Shown here: positions 36,572-45,896 of the stretch, piece by piece
How the letters are laid out: every line of letters starts with the position of its first letter
How positions within the stretch are numbered: position 1 is the stretch's first letter
DNA from: Blautia hansenii
GTDB taxonomy: Bacteria > Bacillota > Clostridia > Lachnospirales > Lachnospiraceae
Direction: 5' to 3'
DNA length: 64,000 bases
Assembly: GCF_013304445.1 (NCBI RefSeq)
Contig: NZ_JAAITA010000013.1
Location: forward strand, 1-64,000
Made by a program: the position numbers and the translations under genes
Notes under the pieces: model-generated
Database searches by the model: none
What the model saw: the letters and a program-made list of their open reading frames with translations, nothing else
Told to the model about the DNA's origin: nothing

Positions 36572-37932
36572 TTCTTTTCTCCTTTTTCTTCTTCGGGCAG
36601 CTTTTCCACCCGAACTTTTTGTATTGTATTATTTTCTACCCCAAGGATAGTAAATAAATATCCGTTTGTTCTGATTTCCTTGTCCTCGGCCATATTGGGT
36701 ACGTGTCCCAGCACAGAGGTCAGAAAGCCGTTTAAGGTATCAAACTCTTCCTCATCAAAATCGGAATCCAGCACCTCATCTACCTGTTCCAAGGGTGTGC
36801 GTCCCTCCATAACGAGAGAATCATCGGTCTGCACCTGGATAAAATGTTCTTCTTCATCATATTCATCCAGAATGTTTCCCACGATTTCCTCCAGAATGTC
36901 TTCCATGGTAACAATACCGGAGGTTTGTCCATATTCATCCACAACTATCACCATGTGCATTTTTTTTGCCTGCATACGCTGGAATAAATCACTGATATTT
37001 CTGGTTTCCGGAATATACGCAGCCTCCCGAATGAGATTGGGGATGGTACAGATTGGCATAGACTCACAATGCCCCAGAGTCACCTGCTTCATAGCGTCCT
37101 TTAAATGCAGGATTCCCACAATATCGTCAATGTCCTCCCGGTATACGGGATACCGGGAATTGCTGTTTTCCAGCATATAAAGCAGAGCGTCTTTTAACAG
37201 AACATTCTCCTCTATGGCATGGATATTCTTTCGATGGGTCATAATATCCTGAGCCTCCGTTTCAGAAAACTCCATGATATTCTGAATCATTTCCGCTTCG
37301 CTCTCTTCGATGATGCCCTGTTCGTGGGCGTCATCTACCATGGAAATAATCTCTTCCTCGGTCACATCATCCTCCTGCTTATGCGGGTCCACACCGAAAA
37401 GGCGCACAATCACGTTGGACAATTTCATAATCAGAAAAGTCACAGGTTTAAAAAGCGTCACCAGAAATTTTACAATTCCGGCTGTTCGGTATACCCAGGC
37501 GTCGGGATTGCTGTTAAATACTTTCTTGGCAGAAATCACACCAAAAGACAACAGCACAATCAGAGAAAAAATCACAACCAGAATCAGCGCCGTATCTTTC
37601 AAAATCCAGTTCGGCACACCCGCTCCCCAAAAAGCCTCCAGTTCCGTAAGCCATCGAAACACATAAGGGGTAATAGAATGGATAGCTGTATATCCCGTCA
37701 TAATACTGAGCAGCGTTGCAATGGTGAGTATGGTATGGATAATCGGGCTGGGATTTTCCATAATTTTTAAAATCCACTGTGCTTTTTTGTCTCCCTCTTC
37801 TTTGGTCCGCTTTTCCAATTCATTTTCACTGATTTTCTGTACTGCCGCACCAAAGCCGTACAGGATTCCGTTTATCATAATAAATAAAATAAAAACTGTA
37901 AGAGCCCATATAGGGCTGCCCCCATCGTCCAT
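36541..37932 (-). CDS. hemolysin-family protein (CNNM, CBS pair, CorC)
   Basis: 463 residues. An N-terminal CNNM domain with four membrane helices includes [19 protein letters not shown]. Two CBS domains follow ([20 protein letters not shown]-type [20 protein letters not shown], then [20 protein letters not shown]). A CorC_HlyC domain at the end contains [14 protein letters not shown]. Proteins of this kind handle Mg or Co export, or membrane stress; they are not proven toxins. Confidence 0.93.
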   Translation of the reverse strand: MDDGGSPIWALTVFILFIMINGILYGFGAAVQKISENELEKRTKEEGDKKAQWILKIMENPSPIIHTILTIATLLSIMTGYTAIHSITPYVFRWLTELEAFWGAGVPNWILKDTALILVVIFSLIVLLSFGVISAKKVFNSNPDAWVYRTAGIVKFLVTLFKPVTFLIMKLSNVIVRLFGVDPHKQEDDVTEEEIISMVDDAHEQGIIEESEAEMIQNIMEFSETEAQDIMTHRKNIHAIEENVLLKDALLYMLENSNSRYPVYREDIDDIVGILHLKDAMKQVTLGHCESMPICTIPNLIREAAYIPETRNISDLFQRMQAKKMHMVIVVDEYGQTSGIVTMEDILEEIVGNILDEYDEEEHFIQVQTDDSLVMEGRTPLEQVDEVLDSDFDEEEFDTLNGFLTSVLGHVPNMAEDKEIRTNGYLFTILGVENNTIQKVRVEKLPEEEKGEKKCQDIQNLQT

Positions 37933-38055
37933 AAATCTCTTTCATTCCTTCTTTCTTCTTCCGTTTTCTCACGGATGTTTTAACCGTGCCATGAATAAAA
38001 TACCATTTTCCCTTTCGTTAGTCAAGATTTCCGCACATAAAAACCAGGGGTCCGG

Positions 38056-38403
38056 CTATGTAGGAAGCTCCAGGCTGATACAGAGAGCATGATTTACTTT
38101 CTGCAAAATCTCCGCATCCAGGTGGCATACCTTATCTTTTAACCGCCTTTTGTCAATGGTTCTAAGCTGCTCCAGCAGGATAACGGAATCTTTGACAATG
38201 GCATAGGAAGCTGCGTCAATTTCAATATGCGTAGGCAGCTTGGCCTTGTTCATTCTGGAAGTAATCGCCGCACATATAACCGTGGGGCTGTGTTTATTTC
38301 CGATATCATTCTGTATAATCAGAACCGGTCTGATTCCGCCCTGTTCGCTGCCTACTACAGGCCGCAGGTCGGCATAATAAATATCTCCGCGTTTGATAAC
38401 CAC
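38056..38403 (-). CDS. mazF: type II toxin endoribonuclease MazF/EndoA
   Basis: An mRNA interferase of about 115 residues. It shows [32 protein letters not shown] and [10 protein letters not shown], very close to B. subtilis EndoA (NdoA). I place the start at GTG 38403, with GGAG upstream, because the EndoA family begins at this exact position (xIxKRGD). The longer frame to 38445 has poor spacing. In Bacillus the order is alr, antitoxin ndoAI, ndoA; here only 83 bases lie between alr and mazF, too few for an antitoxin. Confidence 0.92.
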   Translation of the reverse strand: MVIKRGDIYYADLRPVVGSEQGGIRPVLIIQNDIGNKHSPTVICAAITSRMNKAKLPTHIEIDAASYAIVKDSVILLEQLRTIDKRRLKDKVCHLDAEILQKVNHALCISLELPT

Positions 38404-38486
38404 ACATTTCACACTCCGATTTGTTTTCTCATATCTGCTTATCATTCTTCCCAGTTTCTTTGTGTGTATTCATGTATTATCTAAAC

Positions 38487-39635
38487 TTATTCCTGTACCT
38501 GTCCGTTTTTATAATAAACTCTCGGAACACGTTTGCTGATACAGCAGGCAAATTCATAGTTGAATCTGCCGGAAAGGTTCCCCAGTTCTTCCATGGTAAT
38601 ACAATCCTCTCCGTCTTTTCCCAGAAGGGTTACCTCATCCAGTTCTTCTGCCTCCGGAATATGGGTTACATCCACCATAAACTGGTCCATACAGACTCTG
38701 CCCAAAATAGGCGCCCGTCTGCCCCGGATAAGGACACTGCCTTTGTTTGACAGGCCTCTGGAATATCCGTCTGCATATCCTACGGGAATGGTTGCCACTT
38801 TTGTGGGCTCTGTTGTGGTAAAAGTACCGCCATAACTGATTTCTACTCCCGGTTCTACGGTTTTTATGTATGCAATATGGCTTTTTAACTCCATGACCGC
38901 TTTTAAAGGCACCGGCTCTTTCTCTACTTCCTCAGAAGGATACAGGCCATAGAGGATGACTCCGGCCCGGACCGCGTCCAGATTTGCGTCCGGCATCCGG
39001 ATAATGCCTGCACTGTTGGAACAGTGGCGCAGAGGAAACGTGACTCCGGCCTTTTCAAGTCCTGTCAGAAATGCCAGAAACTTTTCCAACTGGCGGGCTG
39101 CCGGAGAAACGTCGTTTTCATCTGCCCTGGCAAAATGAGTAAAAATTCCCTCTGCTTCAAGTCCGGGAAGTTTGGAAATCTTTACAATCTCCGGAATGTC
39201 CTCCTGCGGACTGCGATACCCGATACGAGTCATGCCGGTATCAATTTTAATATGTATTTTCAAAGTTTTTCCGGCTTTTTTTGCAGCCTGTGACAGTTTT
39301 TCGGCCATAGACAGCTTAAATACTGTGGGACGGAAGTCCTCCTGTACAATCCGGTCGTAATCTTCTTCGTAAGTATAGCCTAAAATAAGAATGGGCTTTT
39401 GAATCCCTGCCCGGCGCAGCTCCATACCCTCGTCCACAGTCGCAACCGCAATTCCCCAGATATAGGGATAAGATTCGATTTCTTTTGCCAGGGGTATGGC
39501 ACCGTGCCCATAGCCATCCGCTTTCAGCACAGCTATAATCTGTGTGTCTTTTTGCAGGTTTTTCTTTATGTTTTCCAGATTATATGCAATGGCGTCCAGG
39601 TTGATGTTTGCCTGGATTCTTTTCTGTATCTTCAT
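38487..39635 (-). CDS. alr: alanine racemase
   Basis: A PLP enzyme making D-alanine for the cell wall. The 382 residues carry AVLKADGYGHG (PLP Lys near residue 39), HIKIDTGMTRIGY, and the C-terminal GRVCMDQFMVDVT with its catalytic Tyr region. It lies 18 bases downstream of the nnr gene and upstream of mazF on the same strand, a classical Firmicute arrangement. Confidence 0.96.
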   Translation of the reverse strand: MKIQKRIQANINLDAIAYNLENIKKNLQKDTQIIAVLKADGYGHGAIPLAKEIESYPYIWGIAVATVDEGMELRRAGIQKPILILGYTYEEDYDRIVQEDFRPTVFKLSMAEKLSQAAKKAGKTLKIHIKIDTGMTRIGYRSPQEDIPEIVKISKLPGLEAEGIFTHFARADENDVSPAARQLEKFLAFLTGLEKAGVTFPLRHCSNSAGIIRMPDANLDAVRAGVILYGLYPSEEVEKEPVPLKAVMELKSHIAYIKTVEPGVEISYGGTFTTTEPTKVATIPVGYADGYSRGLSNKGSVLIRGRRAPILGRVCMDQFMVDVTHIPEAEELDEVTLLGKDGEDCITMEELGNLSGRFNYEFACCISKRVPRVYYKNGQVQE

Positions 39636-39653
39636 AATTGTCCTTCTTTCCTG

Positions 39654-41132
39654 TTAAAGTTCCTTCAGAATCTCTCCTGCAGCTTCTAAAATATCACCCG
39701 CCAGCATAGCGGCTCTGCCCTTTTTCTCTGCTGCCAAATCTCCTGCCTTTCCATGGAGATAAACACCTGTGCAGGCTGCCTCCCATGGAGAAAGTCCCTG
39801 AGCCAGAAGCCCCAGAATCAGTCCGGTGAGCACATCTCCGCTTCCGGCTGTCGCCATACCGTCATTGCCGCACAGATTGATACAGGTTTCCTCTGTTCCC
39901 CGGCTGATAATCGTTCTGGCATCTTTGCACACCAGCAGGACACCCAGTTTCTTTGCCGTTTCTTTGGTAATCGTCAGAGGATTTTTCTTCCATTCTTTTA
40001 CAGAGATTCCCGTCATGCGGGCAAATTCTCCCAGATGAGGGGTCAGTATCACCGGAGCTTTACAGCTTTTTAAAAGCTTTTCCTTACCCTTTAGCAGATT
40101 CAGGCCATCTGCGTCAATAACCAGCGGTTTGTCTGCGTATTTCAAAAGAGTCTCTAAAAGTCTTTCCGCCTGAGGAGAAGTACCAAGACCGGGACCAATG
40201 CCGGCCACATCAGCCCAGCATAGGTTTTCTCTCACCAGGTTTTCCATATCCGCAGCGTCCTCATAAAGTGCCAGCATGGCTTCAGGGAAGCAAGTAAACA
40301 ACCCCCTGTTTTCTTTTGGCGTACAGAGTTTCAGCATACCTGCGCCGCTTCGCAGAGCAGCCTGTCCGCTAAGATACGCTGCGCCGAAAATTTCCCGGCT
40401 GCCTGCGGCCAGAAAGACCTTGCCGAAGCTGCCCTTATTGCCGTCCGGTTTTCTGGTGAGTTTTTTAAGTTCCCTGTCCGTACAGGCAAAAAGCTCTGGA
40501 GACCTTTTGTCTTTGTGGTAAATGCCCACATCTGCCGTAAGCAGTTTTCCGGCATAGGCTGCACCGGGATACAGGCAGAGCCCTGCTTTCTTATAGGCAA
40601 AGGTAACGGTAAGGTCTGCCCTGACGGCACAGCCCCATACCGCTCCTGTATCTGCGTCAATACCGGAAGGGATGTCCACGGCTGCGATTTTCCCTGAAAA
40701 ATCCTGTAGTTTTTCTATGGTTTCCCGGTAAAGACCCGAAACTTCCCTGGAAAGCCCTACACCCAAAAGAGCATCCACGATAGTAGTATATTCATGTACA
40801 CAGAAAGTCTTGACAAAGGAAATTCCATAATTTCTGCCAATTTCTATCTGCGTTTTCATTTCTTTTGTAAAATGTTCCGGATTTCCCAAAATACAGACAT
40901 GTACCTGATATCCTGCCAGAAACAAAAGCCGGGCAATGACCACACCGTCCGCCCCGTTATTTCCGGAACCGCACAGCACCAGCACTTTTGAAAGGGGAAG
41001 CCCCTCTTTTTTCATACTCTCAAAGACCTGCAGTCCCGCCCGCTCCATAAGTACCAGAGAAGGTACTCCCATGGTTTCTATGGTGTAGGCATCCAGTTCC
41101 TTCATCTGCTTTCCGGTTACAATCTCCTCCAT
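39654..41132 (-). CDS. nnr: bifunctional NAD(P)H-hydrate epimerase and dehydratase
   Basis: 492 residues in two domains. The N-terminal epimerase shows VLCGSGNNGADGVVIARLL and AAVDIPSGIDADTG. The C-terminal ADP-dependent dehydratase (ribokinase-like) has GSFGKVFLAAGS, GPGLGT and NDGMATAGSGDVLTGLI with its catalytic Asp. The protein repairs hydrated NAD(P)H. The terminator 41161-41204 separates it from rex. Confidence 0.95.
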   Translation of the reverse strand: MEEIVTGKQMKELDAYTIETMGVPSLVLMERAGLQVFESMKKEGLPLSKVLVLCGSGNNGADGVVIARLLFLAGYQVHVCILGNPEHFTKEMKTQIEIGRNYGISFVKTFCVHEYTTIVDALLGVGLSREVSGLYRETIEKLQDFSGKIAAVDIPSGIDADTGAVWGCAVRADLTVTFAYKKAGLCLYPGAAYAGKLLTADVGIYHKDKRSPELFACTDRELKKLTRKPDGNKGSFGKVFLAAGSREIFGAAYLSGQAALRSGAGMLKLCTPKENRGLFTCFPEAMLALYEDAADMENLVRENLCWADVAGIGPGLGTSPQAERLLETLLKYADKPLVIDADGLNLLKGKEKLLKSCKAPVILTPHLGEFARMTGISVKEWKKNPLTITKETAKKLGVLLVCKDARTIISRGTEETCINLCGNDGMATAGSGDVLTGLILGLLAQGLSPWEAACTGVYLHGKAGDLAAEKKGRAAMLAGDILEAAGEILKEL

Positions 41133-41160
41133 GTTTCACCCGTCCTTTTTCCTTGCGTAA

Positions 41161-41204
41161 AGCGAAAAGGCTGCCGCAAAATCTCTTTTACATTTTACAG
41201 CAGC
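41161..41204 (-). terminator. intrinsic terminator after rex
   Basis: A 13-base stem on the minus strand, GCTGCTGTAAAAT with ATTTTGCGGCAGC (two G-U pairs), loop GTAAAAGAG, followed by CTTTTCGCTTT. It lies 12 bases after the rex stop codon. Confidence 0.9.
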
Positions 41205-41215
41205 TTTTTACGTTG

Positions 41216-41863
41216 TTATTTTTTTGGATGTTCGTTTTCATAACAATTCAGATTATAAGACAGACGCATTAAACTTTCGGAAAGATGTACATTTTCTACG
41301 ATAACATCCTCTGGTACATCCAAATCCAGATGTGCAAAATTCCAGATAGCCCGAATTCCGTTTTTTACCAGTAAATCAGCTGTCTCTGCCGCGTTGTTTT
41401 TCGGCAGGGTCAGCGTGGCTATATCCACATTCTGCTCTTTTAAAAACTCTGGAAGCTCGTCCATCATACGGATTTCATTTCCTCTGATGGAAATTCCTTT
41501 CAGTACCGGATTCACATCAAAGATACCTACAATTTTAAAGCCTCTTTTTTCAAATTTTACATAGTTGGCAAGTGCCTGTCCAAGATTACCGGCACCAATG
41601 ATAATCATGTGGTACGTCTTGTCCAGTCCCAAAATTTTTCCGATTTCATCATATAAATAGGGAACATTATATCCATAGCCCTGTTGCCCGAAGCCGCCGA
41701 AATTATTCAAATCCTGACGAATCTGAGACGCGGTTACCCGCATCTTTTCGCTTAACTCATTGGAGGATATTCGTTCTACGCCTTCTTCTATAAGCTCACC
41801 TAAGTATCTGTAATATCGGGGTAGTCTTTTAATTACTGCCTTTGAAATGGATTTTCCCTCCAT
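41216..41863 (-). CDS. rex: redox-sensing transcriptional repressor Rex
   Basis: A 215-residue NADH/NAD sensor. The N-terminal winged helix has SKAVIKRLPRYYRYLGELI and TASQIRQDLNNFGGFGQQGY. The Rossmann part has IIIGAGNLGQALANY near residue 88. It represses fermentation and NADH-use genes when NAD is high. The start at 41863 has GGAGGG upstream. Its promoter overlaps a possible Rex site. Confidence 0.96.
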   Translation of the reverse strand: MEGKSISKAVIKRLPRYYRYLGELIEEGVERISSNELSEKMRVTASQIRQDLNNFGGFGQQGYGYNVPYLYDEIGKILGLDKTYHMIIIGAGNLGQALANYVKFEKRGFKIVGIFDVNPVLKGISIRGNEIRMMDELPEFLKEQNVDIATLTLPKNNAAETADLLVKNGIRAIWNFAHLDLDVPEDVIVENVHLSESLMRLSYNLNCYENEHPKK

Positions 41864-41903
41864 AACAACCCTCCTGTATTCAAAATACACATTTCTACGC
41901 TCC

Positions 41904-41932
41904 ATTATAGTGTATTGTTAAATTAAAGTCAA
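41904..41932 (-). promoter_or_regulatory. rex promoter with possible Rex operator
   Basis: On the minus strand TTGACT (41927-41932) and TATAAT (41904-41909) are 17 bases apart. The stretch starting at the -35, TTGACTTTAATTTAACAA, matches the Rex pattern TTGTTAA-N4-TTAACAA perfectly in its right half but only TTG in its left half. Autoregulation is therefore plausible, not proven; the promoter itself is strong. Confidence 0.7.
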
Positions 41933-42027
41933 TTAATTTTCGTTTCTCTGTTGTCAAACCTGTATTTTTCGATATAATAAATAGGACAGCTTTCGTAGCT
42001 GTACGGAGTTTAAAGGAGATAATTATC

Positions 42028-43938
42028 ATGATACTTGCATGTCAGAATATAGAAAAATCTTTTGATGGCGTTACCCTGCTGGCAGACGCCAGCTTCCATA
42101 TTGAAGAGCGGGAAAAAGCCGCTTTGGTGGGCATTAACGGGGCAGGAAAATCCACGCTTTTTAAAATCATTGTGGGGGAACTTCCCCCGGACAGCGGGCA
42201 GGTTATTTTAGCCAAAGGGAAAACCATGGGCTATCTGGCTCAGCACCAGGAGCTGACCAGCGACTTGTCTATTTATGACGCTCTTTTGCAGGTAAAGCAG
42301 CACATTCTGGATATGGAGGTGCGTATGCGTCAGCTGGAGAAAGAGATGAAATACACCCAGGGAGAAGAATTGAACAAGATTATGGAGGCCTATTCCCGTC
42401 TGACCCATGAGTTTGAACTGGAAAACGGGTATGCCTACAAAAGTGAACTGACCGGAGTCTTAAAGGGACTTGGCTTTGCAGAGGAAGATTTCGGCAAAAT
42501 GATTTCCACACTTTCCGGGGGACAGAAAACCCGTGTGGCCCTTGGCCGTCTTCTTTTATCCAAGCCGGATATCATCCTTCTGGACGAGCCTACCAACCAT
42601 TTGGACATGGATTCCATTGCGTGGCTGGAAACCTATCTTTTGAACTATCCGGGGGCTGTCTTTATTGTATCCCATGACCGCTATTTCCTGGATAAGGTCG
42701 CCACGAAAATTGTGGAAATTGACAATACAAAAGTTACGTCTTTTACAGGAAACTACAGCGCCTACAGTGAAAAAAAGGCTATGCTTCGAAGAGCCGCGTA
42801 TCAGGCTTACTTAAACCAGCAGCAGGAAATCAAACACCAGGAAGCCGTCATTGCCAAATTAAAGTCTTTTAACCGGGAAAAATCCATACGGCGGGCAGAA
42901 AGCCGGGAAAAAATGCTGGATAAAATAGAAGTATTGGAAAAGCCTGTGGAAGTGGACGATTCCATGCGGATTACTTTAAAGCCTCGGGTGATAAGCGGCA
43001 ACGATGTGCTGACTGTAGAACACCTTACCAAGTCCTTTCCCTCTCTCCCGCTTTTTGAGGATTTAAACTTTCAGATTAAGCGGGGTGAGCGGGTGGCTAT
43101 TATCGGAAGCAACGGGACGGGAAAAACCACGATTTTAAAAATTTTAAATCAGGTGATTCCTGCGGACAACGGCAGCTTCCGCCTGGGCAGCAAAGTACAT
43201 ATCGGATACTACGACCAGGAACACCATGTACTCCACATGGAGAAAACCATTTTTGAGGAAATTTCCGATGATTATCCAAAGCTGACGAATACGGAAATCC
43301 GCAACCTGCTGGCCGCCTTTCTCTTTACCGGAGATGATGTGTTTAAGCCGATTTCTGCTTTAAGCGGCGGGGAACGGGGGCGTGTGTCTTTAGCCAAACT
43401 TATGCTTTCCCAGGCCAACTTCCTGATTCTGGATGAGCCTACCAACCATCTGGATATTACTTCCAAAGAAATCCTGGAGGAAGCCTTAAATAACTATGAA
43501 GGTACCGTGCTCTATGTGTCCCATGACCGTTATTTTATCAATAAAACAGCCACCAGGATTCTGGACTTGACCAATCACAAACTGGTAAACTATATCGGCA
43601 ATTACGATTATTATCTGGAAAAAAAGGAAGAACTGACTGACATCTATGCCCCCGAAGTCCGGGAAGAAGTTTACACAGAAACCGTATCTGCCACGAAAAT
43701 GGATTGGAAGCAGCAAAAAGAGGAGCAGGCCCGTCTTCGGAAACGGGAAAATGATTTAAAGAAAACGGAAAAGGCCATTGAAGAACTGGAGCAAAGAGAC
43801 AGTGAAATTGATGAGGAAATGGCAAATCCGGAGGTGGCCACTAATGTGGCAGAATGTGTCCGCCTTTCCAAAGAAAAGGCAGAAATTGCCGAAAAACTGG
43901 AAAAGCTGTATGAAAAATGGGAAGAGCTGGCTGAATAA
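42028..43938 (+). CDS. ABC-F family ATPase
   Basis: A cytosolic ribosome-associated type ABC protein with no membrane part, 636 residues. Two ABC cassettes are seen: GINGAGKSTLFKII, LSGGQKTRVALGRLL and LLDEPTNHLD, then GSNGTGKTTILKIL, LSGGERGRVSLAKL and ILDEPTNHLD. The linker between them (~80 residues) is helical and basic, and a C-terminal coiled coil is present. Such proteins resolve stalled ribosomes, and some give antibiotic resistance; subfamily YdiF-like is my best guess. It is alone on the plus strand and ends in a terminator hairpin. Confidence 0.93.
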   Translation: MILACQNIEKSFDGVTLLADASFHIEEREKAALVGINGAGKSTLFKIIVGELPPDSGQVILAKGKTMGYLAQHQELTSDLSIYDALLQVKQHILDMEVRMRQLEKEMKYTQGEELNKIMEAYSRLTHEFELENGYAYKSELTGVLKGLGFAEEDFGKMISTLSGGQKTRVALGRLLLSKPDIILLDEPTNHLDMDSIAWLETYLLNYPGAVFIVSHDRYFLDKVATKIVEIDNTKVTSFTGNYSAYSEKKAMLRRAAYQAYLNQQQEIKHQEAVIAKLKSFNREKSIRRAESREKMLDKIEVLEKPVEVDDSMRITLKPRVISGNDVLTVEHLTKSFPSLPLFEDLNFQIKRGERVAIIGSNGTGKTTILKILNQVIPADNGSFRLGSKVHIGYYDQEHHVLHMEKTIFEEISDDYPKLTNTEIRNLLAAFLFTGDDVFKPISALSGGERGRVSLAKLMLSQANFLILDEPTNHLDITSKEILEEALNNYEGTVLYVSHDRYFINKTATRILDLTNHKLVNYIGNYDYYLEKKEELTDIYAPEVREEVYTETVSATKMDWKQQKEEQARLRKRENDLKKTEKAIEELEQRDSEIDEEMANPEVATNVAECVRLSKEKAEIAEKLEKLYEKWEELAE

Positions 43939-43956
43939 GCGGCTCTTCCCATTTTT
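43916..43956. terminator. bidirectional terminator overlapping the ABC-F stop
   Basis: AATGGGAAGAGC within the last codons pairs with GCTCTTCCCATT after the stop, followed by TTT; on the minus strand a T run follows too. It closes both the ABC-F gene and the convergent isocitrate dehydrogenase operon. Part of the hairpin encodes the protein C-terminus (KWEELAE). Confidence 0.9.
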
Positions 43957-43981
43957 CAAAATTTTTCGTAAAGAGGCAGAT

Positions 43982-45190
43982 TTAAAGTGCAGCTTCCAGC
44001 TCTTTTCGGATTTCACAGATAAAGTCCCGGCTGTTCAAAACCGTAGGGGCAGGAATACTGGTAATCAGCGCCAAATCTTTGGTCATTCTTCCGCTTTCAA
44101 TGACGTTTACTGTAGCTGCTTCCAGTTTGTCTGCAAAATGCTGCAGTTTCGTGTTGTCATCCAGTTCTCCTCTTTTTCTAAGAGCTCCGCTCCAGGCAAA
44201 AATCGTTGCCACCGAGTTGGTAGAGGTTTCTTCCCCTTTTAAGTGTCTGTAATAATGGCGCTGTACTGTGCCGTGCGCTGCCTCATATTCAAAATATCCC
44301 TTGGGCGATACCAGCACAGAAGTCATCATAGCCAGAGAACCAAAGGCAGAGGAAACCATGTCACTCATAACATCTCCGTCATAATTTTTGCAGGCCCAGA
44401 TAAAACCGCCTTCTGCTTTCATCACTCTGGCTACTGCGTCGTCTATGAGGGTATAGAAATAAGTCAGTCCTGTTTTTTCAAAGGCTTCTTTATATTCAGT
44501 ATCATAGATTTCCTGGAAAATATCTTTAAAGGTGTGGTCATACTGTTTGGAAATGGTATCCTTAGTGGCAAACCACAAATCCTGCTGAGTATCCAGGGCA
44601 TAAGAGAAACAACTTCTGGCAAAACTTTCGATAGACTCGTCCAGATTGTGCATACCCTGCAGCACACCTGCGCCCTTAAATTCGTGAATCATCTGCCGGG
44701 TTTCGGTGCCGTCCTGAGCAGTAAAGACCAGTTCTGCCTTGCCGGGGCCCGGTATCCGCATTTCTGTATTCTTGTACACATCCCCATAGGCATGTCTGGC
44801 CAGGGTAATAGGCTTCTTCCAGTTTTTCACACAGGGTTCAATGCCTTTTACAACGATGGGCGCGCGGAACACAGTGCCGTCCAGCATAGAACGAATGGTT
44901 CCGTTGGGACTTTTGTACATTTCTTTTAAGTGATATTCTTCCATACGGGCTGCATTAGGGGTAATCGTCGCGCATTTTACCCCAACCTTGTATTTTTTCA
45001 CTGCGTTTGCTGCGTCTACTGTTACCGCGTCATTGGTTTCATTGCGGTATGTAAGGCCCAAGTCATAATACTCGGTTTTCAAATCCACAAAAGGCTCCAG
45101 TAATTCCTCTTTGATGATTTTCCAGAGGATTCGGGTCATTTCATCTCCATCCATTTCTACCAAAGGTGTGGTCATTGCTATTTTTCCCAT
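43982..45190 (-). CDS. icd: NADP-dependent isocitrate dehydrogenase
   Basis: 402 residues, a dimeric eukaryote-like (type II) IDH. It shows [36 protein letters not shown] (substrate loop), [22 protein letters not shown] and [14 protein letters not shown]. It converts isocitrate to 2-oxoglutarate, giving NADPH. It is the last gene of the citrate synthase-GntR-icd operon (spacing 21 bases). Confidence 0.96.
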   Translation of the reverse strand: MGKIAMTTPLVEMDGDEMTRILWKIIKEELLEPFVDLKTEYYDLGLTYRNETNDAVTVDAANAVKKYKVGVKCATITPNAARMEEYHLKEMYKSPNGTIRSMLDGTVFRAPIVVKGIEPCVKNWKKPITLARHAYGDVYKNTEMRIPGPGKAELVFTAQDGTETRQMIHEFKGAGVLQGMHNLDESIESFARSCFSYALDTQQDLWFATKDTISKQYDHTFKDIFQEIYDTEYKEAFEKTGLTYFYTLIDDAVARVMKAEGGFIWACKNYDGDVMSDMVSSAFGSLAMMTSVLVSPKGYFEYEAAHGTVQRHYYRHLKGEETSTNSVATIFAWSGALRKRGELDDNTKLQHFADKLEAATVNVIESGRMTKDLALITSIPAPTVLNSRDFICEIRKELEAAL

Positions 45191-45211
45191 AGTGGTTACG
45201 CTCCTTTTCTC

Positions 45212-45877
45212 TTATTTGATTTCTTCCCTTAAAACTTTTTCCATATCAAAATTCTTCAGGTTTTCCATGGTGTTGCGGATATGCAGATAAGCAGCCTCCT
45301 CGGCCCTTTTTGTATCTTTTGTCCGAATGGCTTCTAAAATGGTTTTGTGTTCGCTGTTTGAAGGGCGGGCGCGCATACGGAACTTCACAGAAGCCATTCG
45401 GACTCTCTGCAGATATTCGTGAAAATCGGAAAGGGTATGCGCCAGAATCCGGCTTCCTGATGCCTGATATAAAAGCTGATGAAACCTGCCGTCCTGCTGG
45501 CAGACCTGTTCGTAATTGCCCTTGTCTGCGTGGAAATCTGATAGATATACCGCCTCTTCCATTTCTTCCAACTGTTCTTTGGTAATGTTCTCTGCCGCCA
45601 TGGCTGCACACAGTCCTTCCAGCTTTGCCCGGATTTGATACATATCCATAACGTCTTTTGAGGAAATTCCGGTGACAAAGGCTCCTTTATTTGGTATCAG
45701 CTGTACCAGTCCTTCCAGTTCCAGCTGGCGGATAGCCTCCCGGACAGGCGTACGGCTGACCCCCAGTTCCTTTCCAATGGTACATTCCACCAGCTCGTCG
45801 CCCTTTTTATACCTGCCTTTTAAAATATCCTCCCGGATTTTGTCAAATACTTTTCCTCTTAAAGATATTGCTGCCAT
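45212..45877 (-). CDS. GntR family (FCD) transcriptional regulator
   Basis: 221 residues: an N-terminal winged helix (GRYKKGDELVECTIGKELGV, SRTPVREAIRQLELEGLV) and a helical FCD ligand domain with metal-type His/Asp residues (DGRFHQLLY, HKTILEAI). It lies between citrate synthase and icd, so it probably senses a di- or tricarboxylate and controls this operon. A palindrome overlaps the operon promoter. Confidence 0.93.
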   Translation of the reverse strand: MAAISLRGKVFDKIREDILKGRYKKGDELVECTIGKELGVSRTPVREAIRQLELEGLVQLIPNKGAFVTGISSKDVMDMYQIRAKLEGLCAAMAAENITKEQLEEMEEAVYLSDFHADKGNYEQVCQQDGRFHQLLYQASGSRILAHTLSDFHEYLQRVRMASVKFRMRARPSNSEHKTILEAIRTKDTKRAEEAAYLHIRNTMENLKNFDMEKVLREEIK

Positions 45878-45896
45878 ATTGCTTTACACCTTCTTA

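Noticed and set aside
37970-38000. CACGG/CCGTG hairpin between the MazF and CorC-type genes
   Set aside because: Only five pairs and no T tract on the minus strand; not a convincing terminator.
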